Below are positions 16,785 to 25,836 of a stretch of DNA of 64,000 nucleotides, in pieces. The notes under the pieces were generated by a model. That model was not told the origin of the DNA. It did not search any database and worked only from the letters and a program-made list of their open reading frames with translations. The translations under genes and the position numbers were made by a program. The DNA is taken from assembly GCF_003952225.1 (NCBI RefSeq), contig NZ_CP034437.1:942001-1006000 (forward strand), read 5' to 3'. Source of the stretch: Paenibacillus albus (lineage in GTDB: Bacteria; Bacillota; Bacilli; Paenibacillales; Paenibacillaceae). Position 1 is the first letter of the stretch; each line of letters begins with the position of its first letter.

Positions 16785-17474
16785 ATGAACGATCAATATA
16801 TGATCTTGGTCGTGGACGACGATCAGAGCATCGCTCAATTATTGAAGGATTTTCTCGAAAATGAACAGTTTCGTGTCGTAACGGCAGGCGATGCGAGTCA
16901 GGCATGGTCCATGTTTCAACAGCATGCGATTGACTGCGTCATTCTGGACATTATGATGCCAGGCGAGAATGGATTTGACCTTTGCAGGCGAATTCGGACG
17001 CAGAGCAGCCTGCCGATTCTGTTCTTAAGCGCGCGAAGCGACGATGTCGATAAGATTCGCGGGTTTACACTCGGCGCGGATGATTATATTGTGAAGACTG
17101 CTTCTCCAGGCGAGATCGTTGCCCGGGTAAAGGCTGTCTTGCGACGCACGGGCGCGCAGCAGCAAGCACCTAAGCACCAAGTGCTCGAGTATGGTCGAAT
17201 CCGGCTCGATACGGCAACGAGAGAGGTCGTTATGGATCAAATGAATGTTTCGCTAACGCCAAGAGAATTCGAGCTGCTGCAATTATTTATGGAGCACCCG
17301 AAGCAGGTCTTCACCTATGATCAGCTGCTGGCGAAGTTCTGGGACGGCATCGGCGATAAACATACCATTCGCGTTCATTTGAGTCGTCTTCGCGAGAAGA
17401 TAGAAGTGAATCCAGACAAGCTGCAGTATCTTACGAACATATGGGGCGTCGGCTATCGCTTCGGGGACGTGTAA
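16785..17474 (+). CDS. OmpR-family response regulator
   Basis: A 229-residue regulator. The receiver domain shows the acidic pair VVDDDQ, phospho-acceptor Asp in VILDIMMPGENG (near 51), LSARSDD and the switch Lys in DDYIVK. A winged helix follows (TPREFELLQLFMEHPKQVFT, then TIRVHLSRLREKIEVNP). The ATG at 16785 is chosen because GGTGGA lies 8 bases upstream; an in-frame GTG at 16773 is alternative. The gene is one base from the histidine kinase gene. Confidence 0.93.
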   Translation: MNDQYMILVVDDDQSIAQLLKDFLENEQFRVVTAGDASQAWSMFQQHAIDCVILDIMMPGENGFDLCRRIRTQSSLPILFLSARSDDVDKIRGFTLGADDYIVKTASPGEIVARVKAVLRRTGAQQQAPKHQVLEYGRIRLDTATREVVMDQMNVSLTPREFELLQLFMEHPKQVFTYDQLLAKFWDGIGDKHTIRVHLSRLREKIEVNPDKLQYLTNIWGVGYRFGDV

Positions 17475-17475
17475 G

Positions 17476-18570
17476 ATGAGGAAACTACAACTTCGACTGC
17501 GTACATATTCCGTGCTAAGCCTAGTGCTCTTGTCGCTGCTGCCGTGGATTTGCTTTATTGTGATGTACGTTATAACAGCCCATTCGCTGCATCTGGGAGC
17601 AGATCGGCAGGGCTCCTATACCGTTCCGATGATTGCTGCATTCGCAGGACTGCTGCTGGCGTTCGCCATAGTAGGCGTTCAGATGCGAAGGCTTCTGCTG
17701 AAGCCTCTTGAAAGGCTGGAGCAAGCGTCCCGAACGATTGCGGAGGGCAACTTCGATGCGAAGCTTCCTCAGTCGTCCATTCGCGAAATTGCTAACGTTC
17801 GGGATGGGTTCGAATTTATGGTGAAAAGCCTCCGTCACTCACAGATGAAGCAAGCGAAGCTGGAGGAGGAGCGACGGTTCATTATCGCGGCCGTCGCGCA
17901 TGATTTGCGGACGCCGTTATTCGCCTTGCGCGGTTATTTGGACGGGCTTGAGCAAGGAATTGCACGAACGCCGGACCAAATCTCGAAATATGTGGCCGTA
18001 TGCAAGGAGAAGTCAGCCCAATTGGATCGGCTTGTTGAGGACTTGTTTACGTTCACGAAGATGGAGGTTCAGCAGGCGGAGCTAAGCGGGCATACGGTGG
18101 ATTTTGCCGATATTATTCAGAAATCCGTAGATACCGTTGCACCGCAGGCAGGGCATAAACAAGCCTCCATCCATGTCCAATCCGAACCCGGTCATTATTT
18201 CATTCAAGCAGATGCACACTTATTGGAGCGCGCGATAAGCAATGTACTAGATAATGCGGTGAGACACACGCCCGCGCATGGCCGAATTCTCGTGCAATAC
18301 CGCAAGGAGACGGACCGCGTGTCGTTCGTTGTGCATGATTCCGGGCAGGGCTTCGCGCCAGAAGAGCTCGAACAGGTCTTCGAACCTTTATACCGAGGGG
18401 AGACATCGAGAAGCCGCGAGACCGGAGGCGCCGGGCTCGGACTGACTATATCGCAGCGAATTATGAGACGGCACGGAGGCGAGCTGACAGCAGCGAACCA
18501 TCCGGTGGGAGGTGCAGTCCTGTCAGGCTGGATTCCTGCGAAAAAGGTTGCGGAGTCGCAACATTGTTAA
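17476..18570 (+). CDS. Sensor histidine kinase
   Basis: A 364-residue kinase partner of the preceding regulator. It has two N-terminal transmembrane helices (about 14-34 and 50-70) with only a short extracytoplasmic loop. HAMP follows, then the H-box AAVAHDLRTPLFALRGYLDG (His near 142), the N-box AISNVLDNAVRHTP, and G boxes SGQGFAPEE and GGAGLGLTIS. The small loop suggests sensing within or near the membrane. Target genes are not apparent from the neighbours. Confidence 0.93.
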   Translation: MRKLQLRLRTYSVLSLVLLSLLPWICFIVMYVITAHSLHLGADRQGSYTVPMIAAFAGLLLAFAIVGVQMRRLLLKPLERLEQASRTIAEGNFDAKLPQSSIREIANVRDGFEFMVKSLRHSQMKQAKLEEERRFIIAAVAHDLRTPLFALRGYLDGLEQGIARTPDQISKYVAVCKEKSAQLDRLVEDLFTFTKMEVQQAELSGHTVDFADIIQKSVDTVAPQAGHKQASIHVQSEPGHYFIQADAHLLERAISNVLDNAVRHTPAHGRILVQYRKETDRVSFVVHDSGQGFAPEELEQVFEPLYRGETSRSRETGGAGLGLTISQRIMRRHGGELTAANHPVGGAVLSGWIPAKKVAESQHC

Positions 18571-18626
18571 TACTAGACTAGGAGAGCACGTGGTATAGTA
18601 TTTGGTAGAGAAAAGGAGAGATGGAC

Positions 18627-19091
18627 ATGTCCTACACCGTTGATTTTAAAAATGTATCTACTGTAGGTTTAGAAACTTCACCTGTAGCGGATGCGCTTGC
18701 TGGATTGCGTGCGAATGAGGCGCGTTACTTTATGAACAAGTACAAGCATGCCTTCACCGTTGTGCCGGCTAGCGAAAGCCAGGATACGCTGGATTATGTG
18801 AACCGCGTTCTGCAAGAGCGCAATATTGAGTTCGCGGCGAAGCCTCTGGAAACCTCGCGTTTCCAAGTGGAGAACATTAAATTTGCCTATGTCTTCTACG
18901 AGGATGGTCTCTCGATTAACGTCATGTACACCGTTGATGATGCAAAGAAGCGGGCCGTTGGCTTCAAGCTTTCGGAGGGAATGGAGATTCCGAAGGAGCT
19001 GGAAACGAAGTTTAAGTTTGCAAGGCAGAAGTCTGCGCTAGCTGGAACAATCCGGGGCTCGTTCTTTGTCGTAAAAGGCGAATACGAATAG
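18627..19091 (+). CDS. Conserved hypothetical protein (unrecognised)
   Basis: A 154-residue soluble protein without a motif I recognise. It has no signal peptide or transmembrane segment. It is rich in charged residues and predicted alpha/beta, with a stretch of alternating beta residues RFQVENIKFAYVFYEDGLSI. The ATG at 18627 is preferred to that at 18621 because GGAG then lies at 8-base spacing. It is close downstream of the two-component genes (about 56 bases) but has its own ribosome site and is followed by a terminator-like hairpin. Confidence 0.65.
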   Translation: MSYTVDFKNVSTVGLETSPVADALAGLRANEARYFMNKYKHAFTVVPASESQDTLDYVNRVLQERNIEFAAKPLETSRFQVENIKFAYVFYEDGLSINVMYTVDDAKKRAVGFKLSEGMEIPKELETKFKFARQKSALAGTIRGSFFVVKGEYE

Positions 19092-19101
19092 AAGATGGAT
19101 G

Positions 19102-19150
19102 AAGGGCCGGTTTGCCCCGCGTTAGCGGTGTGCGAATACGGTCCTTTTTC
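19102..19150 (+). terminator. Terminator-like hairpin
   Basis: AGGGCCG pairs with CGGTCCT (one G-U pair) and is followed by T5. A GC-rich inner region could fold further. Confidence 0.45.
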
Positions 19151-19172
19151 TTATGAGAGGGGAAGGATGGGT

Positions 19173-20156
19173 ATGAAAGCAATCGTTGTCGAGCAGTTTG
19201 GTTCAACCGAGCATATGAAATATGCAGACGTTGAAATTCCTTCAATACGTCCGAATCAAGTCTTAATTCGAGTCGTGGCCACCTGCGTGAATTACGCGGA
19301 TGTGAAAGCGAGATATGGCAATAAAGGACAGGGCAAGCTGCCATTCATTCCTGGACTTGAGGCAGCGGGCATCGTTGAACAAGTTGGAGGTGAGATTACC
19401 TCCTTTGCCATAGGGCAGCGAGTCATGGCGTTTCCTCATCATGGCTCATATGCGGAGTACATTGCTGCCGATGAGAATCTGACTTTTGCGATTCCGGATA
19501 CGGTTAGCTTCGACGTTGCAGGTTCATGCGGCATTGTCGCCTTTTTGTCCTACAAGCTGCTCGCTGACATAGCTAAATTACAAAATGGAGATAAGGTGCT
19601 CGTCCATTCAGCCTCTGGTGGAGTCGGAACAACCGCCATTCAAGTTGCAAAGGCATTAGGTGCTGGAACGATTATTGGAACGGTAGGCAATGTAAACAAG
19701 ATTCCTACGGCACTAGAAGCCGGAGCAGATCATGTCATCTGCTACAACAATGAGGATTTCGCGCAGACCGTCAATGAATTAACAGACGGCAAGGGCGTCC
19801 CTATTATCTTGGATGCGATTGGCGGAGAAGTTACGGCGCAAAGCATGAAATGTCTATCTCACTATGGACGATTAGTCGTATTCGGCAATTCCAGCGGGGA
19901 ATATGGACAGCTGCAAACCAGCGACCTCCATTCAAGCTGCCGCTCTGTGCTTGGCTTTAGTCTGGGAACGACCAGAAAGGAACGGCCGGAAGCATTGAAA
20001 GAGATTTCCGCGCACGTGCTGCGGATGCTGGAGATCGAGCAAGTTAAGATAAAGATTAGTGAGCGGTTGCCCTTGAAAGAGGCTGCCAAAGCGCATCAAT
20101 TCATCGAATCCAGGAATAGCACCGGGAAGATTCTTTTGTATACCGAGCACTCATAA
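19173..20156 (+). CDS. NADPH:quinone reductase-like (zeta-crystallin/MDR family) oxidoreductase
   Basis: A 327-residue medium-chain dehydrogenase/reductase. The start MKAIVVEQFG is preceded by GGGGAAGG at suitable spacing; longer in-frame starts add an unrelated tail. The cofactor fingerprint VLVHSASGGVGTTAIQVA is the AxxGxxG form of zinc-free quinone reductases. The zinc-ligand cysteines of true alcohol dehydrogenases are missing. EAAKAHQFIESRNSTGKILL is the family C-terminus. It probably reduces quinones or alpha,beta-unsaturated carbonyls with NADPH. Confidence 0.88.
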   Translation: MKAIVVEQFGSTEHMKYADVEIPSIRPNQVLIRVVATCVNYADVKARYGNKGQGKLPFIPGLEAAGIVEQVGGEITSFAIGQRVMAFPHHGSYAEYIAADENLTFAIPDTVSFDVAGSCGIVAFLSYKLLADIAKLQNGDKVLVHSASGGVGTTAIQVAKALGAGTIIGTVGNVNKIPTALEAGADHVICYNNEDFAQTVNELTDGKGVPIILDAIGGEVTAQSMKCLSHYGRLVVFGNSSGEYGQLQTSDLHSSCRSVLGFSLGTTRKERPEALKEISAHVLRMLEIEQVKIKISERLPLKEAAKAHQFIESRNSTGKILLYTEHS

Positions 20157-20247
20157 GGCAGCCCGAATTATCCGATAAAATACAAGAATGGCACGAATGA
20201 AGCACTCAGGTACATCGACATCTACGACCGGAAGGAGAGGTTCATGA

Positions 20248-20550
20248 ATGCACTACCAGTTTTGCCAGCGGGTTAAGATAGTGGATATGGATGATGAGAT
20301 TATTTCCGAAGTCGTATTCGAGCACGGGGAGTATGAGACGGCTGCTTTGGCGATCGGTTCCTCCGTCATTACGCATCAATTGGGACTGAAGGAGTTTGAC
20401 GTTGTCTATGACCTTAGGGAGGGCAAGATTGCCCGTTATAAGGTTGAAGATATCGAGATTGATCTGATTACACAGCCCGTTATAACGAGAGTGTATCTGG
20501 AATCGGCCAAGCTTATTGTCGGCCAGCATGATATCGGGGAATTTGCTTAA
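20248..20550 (+). CDS. Small conserved hypothetical protein
   Basis: A 100-residue acidic protein, not recognised. It is preceded by a strong AGGAGAGG at 7-base spacing. An overlapping ATG at 20244 is in another frame. The sequence is beta-rich with many Asp/Glu and no signal peptide or membrane segment. It is a single gene bounded by a good terminator. Confidence 0.6.
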   Translation: MHYQFCQRVKIVDMDDEIISEVVFEHGEYETAALAIGSSVITHQLGLKEFDVVYDLREGKIARYKVEDIEIDLITQPVITRVYLESAKLIVGQHDIGEFA

Positions 20551-20561
20551 TCACGATTTAT

Positions 20562-20607
20562 AAAGGCCGGGAGTCCTCCTTAGATGGAGAGATTCCCGGC
20601 CTTTTTG
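20562..20607 (+). terminator. Rho-independent terminator
   Basis: AAAGGCCGGGA pairs with TCCCGGCCTTT, followed by further T, directly after the 100-residue gene. Confidence 0.85.
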
Positions 20608-20755
20608 TATTTAAATGCCATTCGTCACGGCTGCGATTGAGGAGCCAGTGGATTTGTCGAATGTACAGCATAATGGGGCAAAGCGTATCTGAGCTGTTGC
20701 TTTTTTGTATAATGTAGGTAGTTTAAAGACAGCTGCCTGAGGGGGACTTTCTATC

Positions 20756-21898
20756 GTGTGGGAATATAGAATGGCAAGGCCGGATGAACGTGAAGAATAT
20801 ATTGATTTAGCGAACTACGCCTTCAAAATCGATGCCGAGTCCTTGCTGCCCAAAATGTACAGCAAGGACATTGATTCTTCGGGTATGCACATGGTCGCCG
20901 CGGATGAGAAGGGCCGGTTGCGCGCGCAGGTTGCGGTGTACCCGGAGCCGATGCAGGTTGGCGGCTTCCCGCTGCGAGTCGGATACTTGGGGATTGTGTC
21001 GGTCCATCCAAGAGCTCGCGGTGAAGGACATATGAAGGTTCTTATGAACAAGTGGCTGGAGGAAGCGCCTGCTTCGTATGACATGCTTGTCTTATACGGA
21101 CAGCGGCAGCGGTACGAATATTTTAATTTTACCCTCGGAGGGGTGAAGCTCAAGTACTCGGTGGGAGAAGTCAATGCCCGTCATGCTTTGCGCGATGTGA
21201 GCACAGAGGAGCTGTCTATCCGGCCGTTGTTCGAGGTTGAAGGAGCGGCAGCCTTCGCGCAGCAGCTGAATGTTAATCGCCCTTCGTACGTTCAACGGAA
21301 TGCGCAGCAAATGTCGGATATCCTAACGGGTCTGGAACAGCAGCCGCTTGGCGTGCTTGAGAAGGACAAGCTGATCGGCTATTTGGTAGCCAGCAAAACA
21401 GGCAAAGAGATTACTGAGCTCGCCATGGCAGATGCAGCCGATATTCCGCGAGCGGTTAAAGCCTATTTGGCACATTCAGGTGCCGATTGGATCGCAGTGT
21501 TTGCACCGGAGTACGAGACCGAACTGAACGCTTCCTTAAGCAGCTTCGCAGAGAATTATGCGGTCGAGACGTCCGACATGTACCATATTGTGGATTTCGC
21601 CCGTGTGCTGGAAGCATATTTGAAGCTTAAGCATCAGTCAATTGGGCTTGCGCCGGGCGAATTCTCAGCGGTGCTGAACGGTCAACCTATTACGGCTCGG
21701 GTGGATGAGAAAGGTGTGACGGTGGAGCGTTCAGCTAAGCCAGGCGCGGTGGAGCTGGATAAGAAGCAAGCGCAAACACTTCTACTGACACCGCATGGTC
21801 GTTACATGAGAATGGGTGCAGCGGCTGAAGCAGGAGCAGGAATTCCTGCCGGATGGTTTCCACTTCCGATCTTCTGGTATATAGCGGATAAGTTCTAA
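20756..21898 (+). CDS. Eis-like GNAT acetyltransferase
   Basis: A 380-residue protein starting at GTG with GGGGGA 10 bases upstream. The N-terminal GNAT domain carries a CoA-binding region (LGIVSVHPRARGEGHMKVLM). A second GNAT-like domain and a C-terminal sterol-carrier-type domain follow, the three-part architecture of Eis-type enzymes. Eis proteins acetylate amines such as aminoglycosides or peptides; the natural substrate is unknown. It is cotranscribed with the DUF4838 gene 27 bases downstream. Confidence 0.8.
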   Translation: MWEYRMARPDEREEYIDLANYAFKIDAESLLPKMYSKDIDSSGMHMVAADEKGRLRAQVAVYPEPMQVGGFPLRVGYLGIVSVHPRARGEGHMKVLMNKWLEEAPASYDMLVLYGQRQRYEYFNFTLGGVKLKYSVGEVNARHALRDVSTEELSIRPLFEVEGAAAFAQQLNVNRPSYVQRNAQQMSDILTGLEQQPLGVLEKDKLIGYLVASKTGKEITELAMADAADIPRAVKAYLAHSGADWIAVFAPEYETELNASLSSFAENYAVETSDMYHIVDFARVLEAYLKLKHQSIGLAPGEFSAVLNGQPITARVDEKGVTVERSAKPGAVELDKKQAQTLLLTPHGRYMRMGAAAEAGAGIPAGWFPLPIFWYIADKF

Positions 21899-21925
21899 CC
21901 TTGCGATCAAGAGGAGACAGATGAG

Positions 21926-22882
21926 ATGGACAATAGAAGCGGCATACTTATTTTACCCGAGGAAGCGGGCCCTTATTGGGCTGACCTGATTGCTCGTTCC
22001 GGCCTTAATCTGGTGGGCATCCATCCGGGATGGGGAGCGGGAGCGCTCAAGGAGCTTGAGAAAACATTGGAGTTCGTGAAGACTCCGAGCTACAAGCAGT
22101 TCGTGGAGCGGATGAAGGAGCTGAACGTGGATGTCGAGTTCGAAGCGCATGCCATGTCATGGCTCGTCCCGCGTGCCCTCTTCGCCGAGCATCCGGACTG
22201 GTTCCGAATGGATGAGACCGGGAAGCGGAATGCGGACTTTAACTTGTGTGCGACAAGCTCCGAGGCGCTAGCATATTTGGAGCTAAGGTCGGAAGAGCTG
22301 GCAAGAGCCGTGCCTTCACTAACGGGACGTTACTACTTCTGGATCGACGATGTGACAGGCTGCGCCTGCCACTGCGAGGGATGCCGTCCGCTTACGACCT
22401 CCGACCAGGCGATGATCTTCTACAATCGCATCCTGCGGGGCATTCGGAGATTCGATTCGGAAGCGCAGCACTGCTATTTGGCATATCAAGATACAATTCA
22501 AGCTCCGGCGAAGGTACAGCCTGATACGGGTATTTTTCTCGAGTACGCGCCTATCTACCGCGATTCGGCTAGGCCGATCAACGATCCGGATTGCCCGGAG
22601 AACTTTAAGGAGCTTGAGCATTTGCCAGGTTTGCTAGAGCTGTTCGGGCAGGAGGGCGCTCAAATTCTCGAGTACTGGATGGACAATTCCCGGTTCTTGA
22701 AATGGCAGAAGCCGCTACAGCTGCTGCCGTTCTACGAAGAAGTCATTCGCAGTGATGCAAAGTATTACCGGAGTCTCGGGTTCCATAGACAGACCAGCTT
22801 TGGCGTGTGGCTGGGGGAGGACTATGCGCAGGCTTTCGGCGAGCCGCCGATTATGGCGTATGCGAAGGCGATTGAGTCATGA
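21926..22882 (+). CDS. DUF4838-like TIM-barrel protein
   Basis: A 318-residue cytoplasmic protein related to DUF4838 proteins, which have a glycoside-hydrolase-like (alpha)8 barrel. The signature is YYFWIDDVTGCACHC-EGC, a cysteine cluster followed by TTSDQAMIFYNRI. Other carbohydrate-barrel features are VEFEAHAMSWLVPRALF and EYWMDNSRFLKW. No signal peptide is present, although many family members are exported. Its partner is the Eis-like acetyltransferase. A role in processing acetylated or amino sugars is possible but not shown. The GAGGAGAC ribosome site is clear. Confidence 0.65.
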   Translation: MDNRSGILILPEEAGPYWADLIARSGLNLVGIHPGWGAGALKELEKTLEFVKTPSYKQFVERMKELNVDVEFEAHAMSWLVPRALFAEHPDWFRMDETGKRNADFNLCATSSEALAYLELRSEELARAVPSLTGRYYFWIDDVTGCACHCEGCRPLTTSDQAMIFYNRILRGIRRFDSEAQHCYLAYQDTIQAPAKVQPDTGIFLEYAPIYRDSARPINDPDCPENFKELEHLPGLLELFGQEGAQILEYWMDNSRFLKWQKPLQLLPFYEEVIRSDAKYYRSLGFHRQTSFGVWLGEDYAQAFGEPPIMAYAKAIES

Positions 22883-22927
22883 TAAAGTAATCGTAAATAA
22901 TTGAATTGCGATTGCGAGGTGAGGCCC

Positions 22928-23800
22928 ATGGAATTAACGTATTTGCGGACCTTTCGCGAAGTGGCAAAGTGGGGCAGCTTCACAAAAGCTGCGGACACGC
23001 TAGGTTATGCCCAGTCGAGTATTACGACGCAGATTCAGAAGCTAGAGGAGTCTTACGGCACCGTTCTCTTGGAACGCTACGGCAGGAAGATGGTGCTCAC
23101 ATTGGCAGGCGAAGCGCTGCTGCAGTATGCGAACGATATTTGCAGACTGCATGATGAGTCCAAAGAAGTCGTAGCCCAGCAGTCCAAGGGGACACTCTCG
23201 ATTGGGACGATCGAGACGCTTGCCTCCTTCTATCTCCCTGCCTACCTGCAGGCGTATCGGAGGGAGTATCCCGACATCAACGTCGCGATTCAGCCGGGTA
23301 ATGAGCCGTTCATTATCGAGTCGGTTAAGGAGGGGGCGCTGGACATCGGAATTATTCTGGACCCTCCGTTCTCGGACCCGGAGCTCGATTATCGCATTTT
23401 GAGAGAAGAGCCGTTAGTCATTATTGTGAGCCCCGATCATCAGTTGGCCGGACGCAGCGAAATTCATGCGGAAGATCTGGAGAATGAATCGCTTATTCTG
23501 ACTGAGGATGGCTGCACCTACCGAGCTATGCTGCTTAGCGTGTTGAGAGGCAATCAGGTGCCCTATAAGCTGTCTTACGAATTCGGCAGTCTGGAAGCGA
23601 TTAAGCAGTGCGTCACCTATGGGCTGGGGATTGCGTTGATGCCCCGAATTGCAGTTGCGGAGGAAGTGCGGGGAGGCAAGCTTGCCGCCATTCCTTTCCT
23701 TGATCCCGCGTGCAAGTTCTACACACAGCTTATTTCTTCGAAGAAGAAATGGAAGTCCAAGGCATACTCAGGTTTCTTGGAGCTGCTCAGCGGCGGTTGA
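22928..23800 (+). CDS. LysR family transcriptional regulator
   Basis: A 290-residue regulator. The N-terminal winged helix (MELTYLRTFREVAKWGSFTK, then AADTLGYAQSSITTQIQKLE) is classical. A periplasmic-binding-like effector domain follows (GTLSIGTIETLASFYLPAYL). The ATG at 22928 has GAGGTGAGG upstream, while an in-frame ATG at 22901 lacks a site. It precedes, on the same strand, a rhodanese gene and follows the DUF4838 gene by about 45 bases. Its target is uncertain. Confidence 0.9.
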   Translation: MELTYLRTFREVAKWGSFTKAADTLGYAQSSITTQIQKLEESYGTVLLERYGRKMVLTLAGEALLQYANDICRLHDESKEVVAQQSKGTLSIGTIETLASFYLPAYLQAYRREYPDINVAIQPGNEPFIIESVKEGALDIGIILDPPFSDPELDYRILREEPLVIIVSPDHQLAGRSEIHAEDLENESLILTEDGCTYRAMLLSVLRGNQVPYKLSYEFGSLEAIKQCVTYGLGIALMPRIAVAEEVRGGKLAAIPFLDPACKFYTQLISSKKKWKSKAYSGFLELLSGG

Positions 23801-23913
23801 AGTCATTATCAAAATCATTGAAGTAACGCATAGATTTCTATCAATAACTCCAATGGCGGAAGCTATGATACATTGAGATCAAGCAATCCACAACCCACTG
23901 GAGGTAATGACAA

Positions 23914-24351
23914 ATGACGATTCAACTCCTTCAATCCCTTGTACTTGAAACTCCTGCCGCATCGCCTGAGCAGACGCATCGCCACTATATGAATAAGCTT
24001 TCTGTCGAAACAGATGTCGCGGATGTTCAGTATGACATGCAGCATGGATTGAACGATTTCCTGCTCATCGATGTCCGCAGCGAGAAAGCTTATGGAGAGT
24101 GCCATATTCCAGGCGCGATTAACCTCCCTTCAAGGCAAATCAATGAAGGGACGACTGCAGCCTTCAATAAGGAGCAAACGATTGTCGTCTACTGCTGGGG
24201 ACCTGCGTGCAATGGCGCAACGAAAGGCGCGGCACGTCTGTCCGGGCTCGGATTCAAGGTAAAAGAAATGCTGGGCGGCATTGAATATTGGCGCAAGGAA
24301 GGCAACGAGGTGGAAGGAACACTCGGAGCTGGCGCTCCATTGGTTGGCTAA
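23914..24351 (+). CDS. Single-domain rhodanese (sulfurtransferase)
   Basis: A 145-residue protein whose residues ~40-130 are a rhodanese domain: LLIDVRSEKAYGECHIPGAINLP and GGIEYWRKEG. The active-site loop VVYCWGPACNGATK provides the persulfide Cys; a second Cys lies four residues downstream in the same loop, which is less usual and might form a disulfide. It transfers sulfane sulfur to a thiophilic acceptor. GGAGGT precedes the ATG. A very strong terminator follows. Confidence 0.88.
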   Translation: MTIQLLQSLVLETPAASPEQTHRHYMNKLSVETDVADVQYDMQHGLNDFLLIDVRSEKAYGECHIPGAINLPSRQINEGTTAAFNKEQTIVVYCWGPACNGATKGAARLSGLGFKVKEMLGGIEYWRKEGNEVEGTLGAGAPLVG

Positions 24352-24380
24352 CACATGGGTGTGACACTGCAGAACGATAT

Positions 24381-24416
24381 AGCGGCGCGGGAATCATTCC
24401 CGCGCCGCTTTGTTTT
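24381..24416. terminator. Strong bidirectional terminator
   Basis: AGCGGCGCGGGAA pairs with TTCCCGCGCCGCT around three bases, followed by TTGTTTT. It lies between the rhodanese gene and the convergent beta-propeller gene. Confidence 0.85.
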
Positions 24417-25629
24417 AATTGGACTTCGGAATTCCAATGGCATACAGAGTCCCCGAGTCGGAGATATAGACGGTTCCGTCCTTGCTCACGGAAGGGAGCG
24501 AGTACTGGTTGTAAGGCCATTCGGCCATCCACTTTGTTTTGCCGGTTGCGGCGTCTAGTACAGCGACATGCGAGTACTTGCTTCGAGATACGACCGTACT
24601 GTTCGGCCCCAGGACAGGAGAGCTGCGGATGCCGGACGCGAAGGAGTATTTCCAAGCAACCGTCAAGTCGGCGACGCGGATTGCATATAGATCACGGTCG
24701 CTGGTTACGTATAACAACGTGCCGCCAGCGGATAGGACAGGTGTGTCCTGAGGCTCTAAGCCGCTTGGTCTGATGTCATACATCCAGGTACCATCGAGCT
24801 TATAGGCGCCGAGCGTCGTTCTATAAGACATGTCCTTGCGAATCATATACAATTTGTCGCTTGCCAGGACAGGGGGCGATGCCGCCATTGTACCGACGAG
24901 ATTCACCTTCCTCTTCAGGGTGCCATTTGCATTATAGATCGTCAAATAGGTTGCGTCTCCTACATAGATCGTGCCGTCTTTGCCTATGGCTGGAGCAAGG
25001 GCGACATTCGATACGGAGAATGATAGCTTCTTCTTGCCTGCGGCTGTAATGGCAATGAGCTGGCTGCCGGTCGTAATGAAGATCGTCCCGTCTTGGCCGA
25101 TGACAGGTGCAGCCGTGAACGCTTCGCCTACACGGAATGACCATTTCTCAGCGCCATTGCTTGGTGAGATGGCATGGAGGATGCCGTCGCTATCGCCGAG
25201 GTAGACCGTGCCGTCGATGCCGATTGCCATACGAGGGTTAAATTCTTTGCTTCCGGGATGAGTTATAGGCGCCATCCATTTCATCTTCCCAGCGCCTGTA
25301 AAGGCATAGAGACCGGTGCCAACCTCGTTATTTTGGTCTGGATCTTCCACGGTAGCATACACAGAACCGTCCGGTGCGACCAGAGGCGGCGAAATATTTT
25401 TTCGTGAGACGAATTTCCACAGTACTTTGCCGTTGTAAACAGGAGCAGGAGCGGTTGCAGGCTGCGATGGCGGGGGAGATGGAGTAACCGGTATAACCGG
25501 TGTAATCGGCTTGATGGGCACGATGGTGACTGGAACTGCAGCGTTGGCGGCATAAGAGGAAACGAAGGTTAGTGTTGCGAGCGATGCCAACAATACGATA
25601 CGCATAATAAGCCAATAACGGCGCTTCAT
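24415..25629 (-). CDS. Secreted PQQ-like beta-propeller repeat protein
   Basis: A 404-residue exported protein. The signal peptide (IVLLASLATLTFVSSYAANA) is followed by a Pro/Thr/Val-rich linker (residues ~32-65). The rest consists of repeated ~40-residue beta-propeller blades of the pyrroloquinoline-quinone/outer-membrane-BamB type, each with a D-G-T-(I/V)-Y core, for example IGIDGTVYLGDSDGILHAI and IGKDGTIYVGDATY. Such proteins are usually binding or scaffolding modules; no PQQ-dehydrogenase catalytic residues are evident. It is a single gene. Confidence 0.8.
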   Translation of the reverse strand: MKRRYWLIMRIVLLASLATLTFVSSYAANAAVPVTIVPIKPITPVIPVTPSPPPSQPATAPAPVYNGKVLWKFVSRKNISPPLVAPDGSVYATVEDPDQNNEVGTGLYAFTGAGKMKWMAPITHPGSKEFNPRMAIGIDGTVYLGDSDGILHAISPSNGAEKWSFRVGEAFTAAPVIGQDGTIFITTGSQLIAITAAGKKKLSFSVSNVALAPAIGKDGTIYVGDATYLTIYNANGTLKRKVNLVGTMAASPPVLASDKLYMIRKDMSYRTTLGAYKLDGTWMYDIRPSGLEPQDTPVLSAGGTLLYVTSDRDLYAIRVADLTVAWKYSFASGIRSSPVLGPNSTVVSRSKYSHVAVLDAATGKTKWMAEWPYNQYSLPSVSKDGTVYISDSGTLYAIGIPKSN

Positions 25630-25836
25630 ATAGGCCTCCTTCGAGCTTCAGGCATGTTATTGCCGAAGCAGTAGAGCGGGATGCACATGTATGTAAACAT
25701 CCCCGCACATCCCTATGATAGCACCTGCGAGGGATAGGCGAGTAGTATCCGAAAGTTGTATTTGTGGCGCGTTAGTGGCAGGGATCACATCACATAATGG
25801 TGAAATTATCCATTACTATGGATGTGGAGGTGCGTC

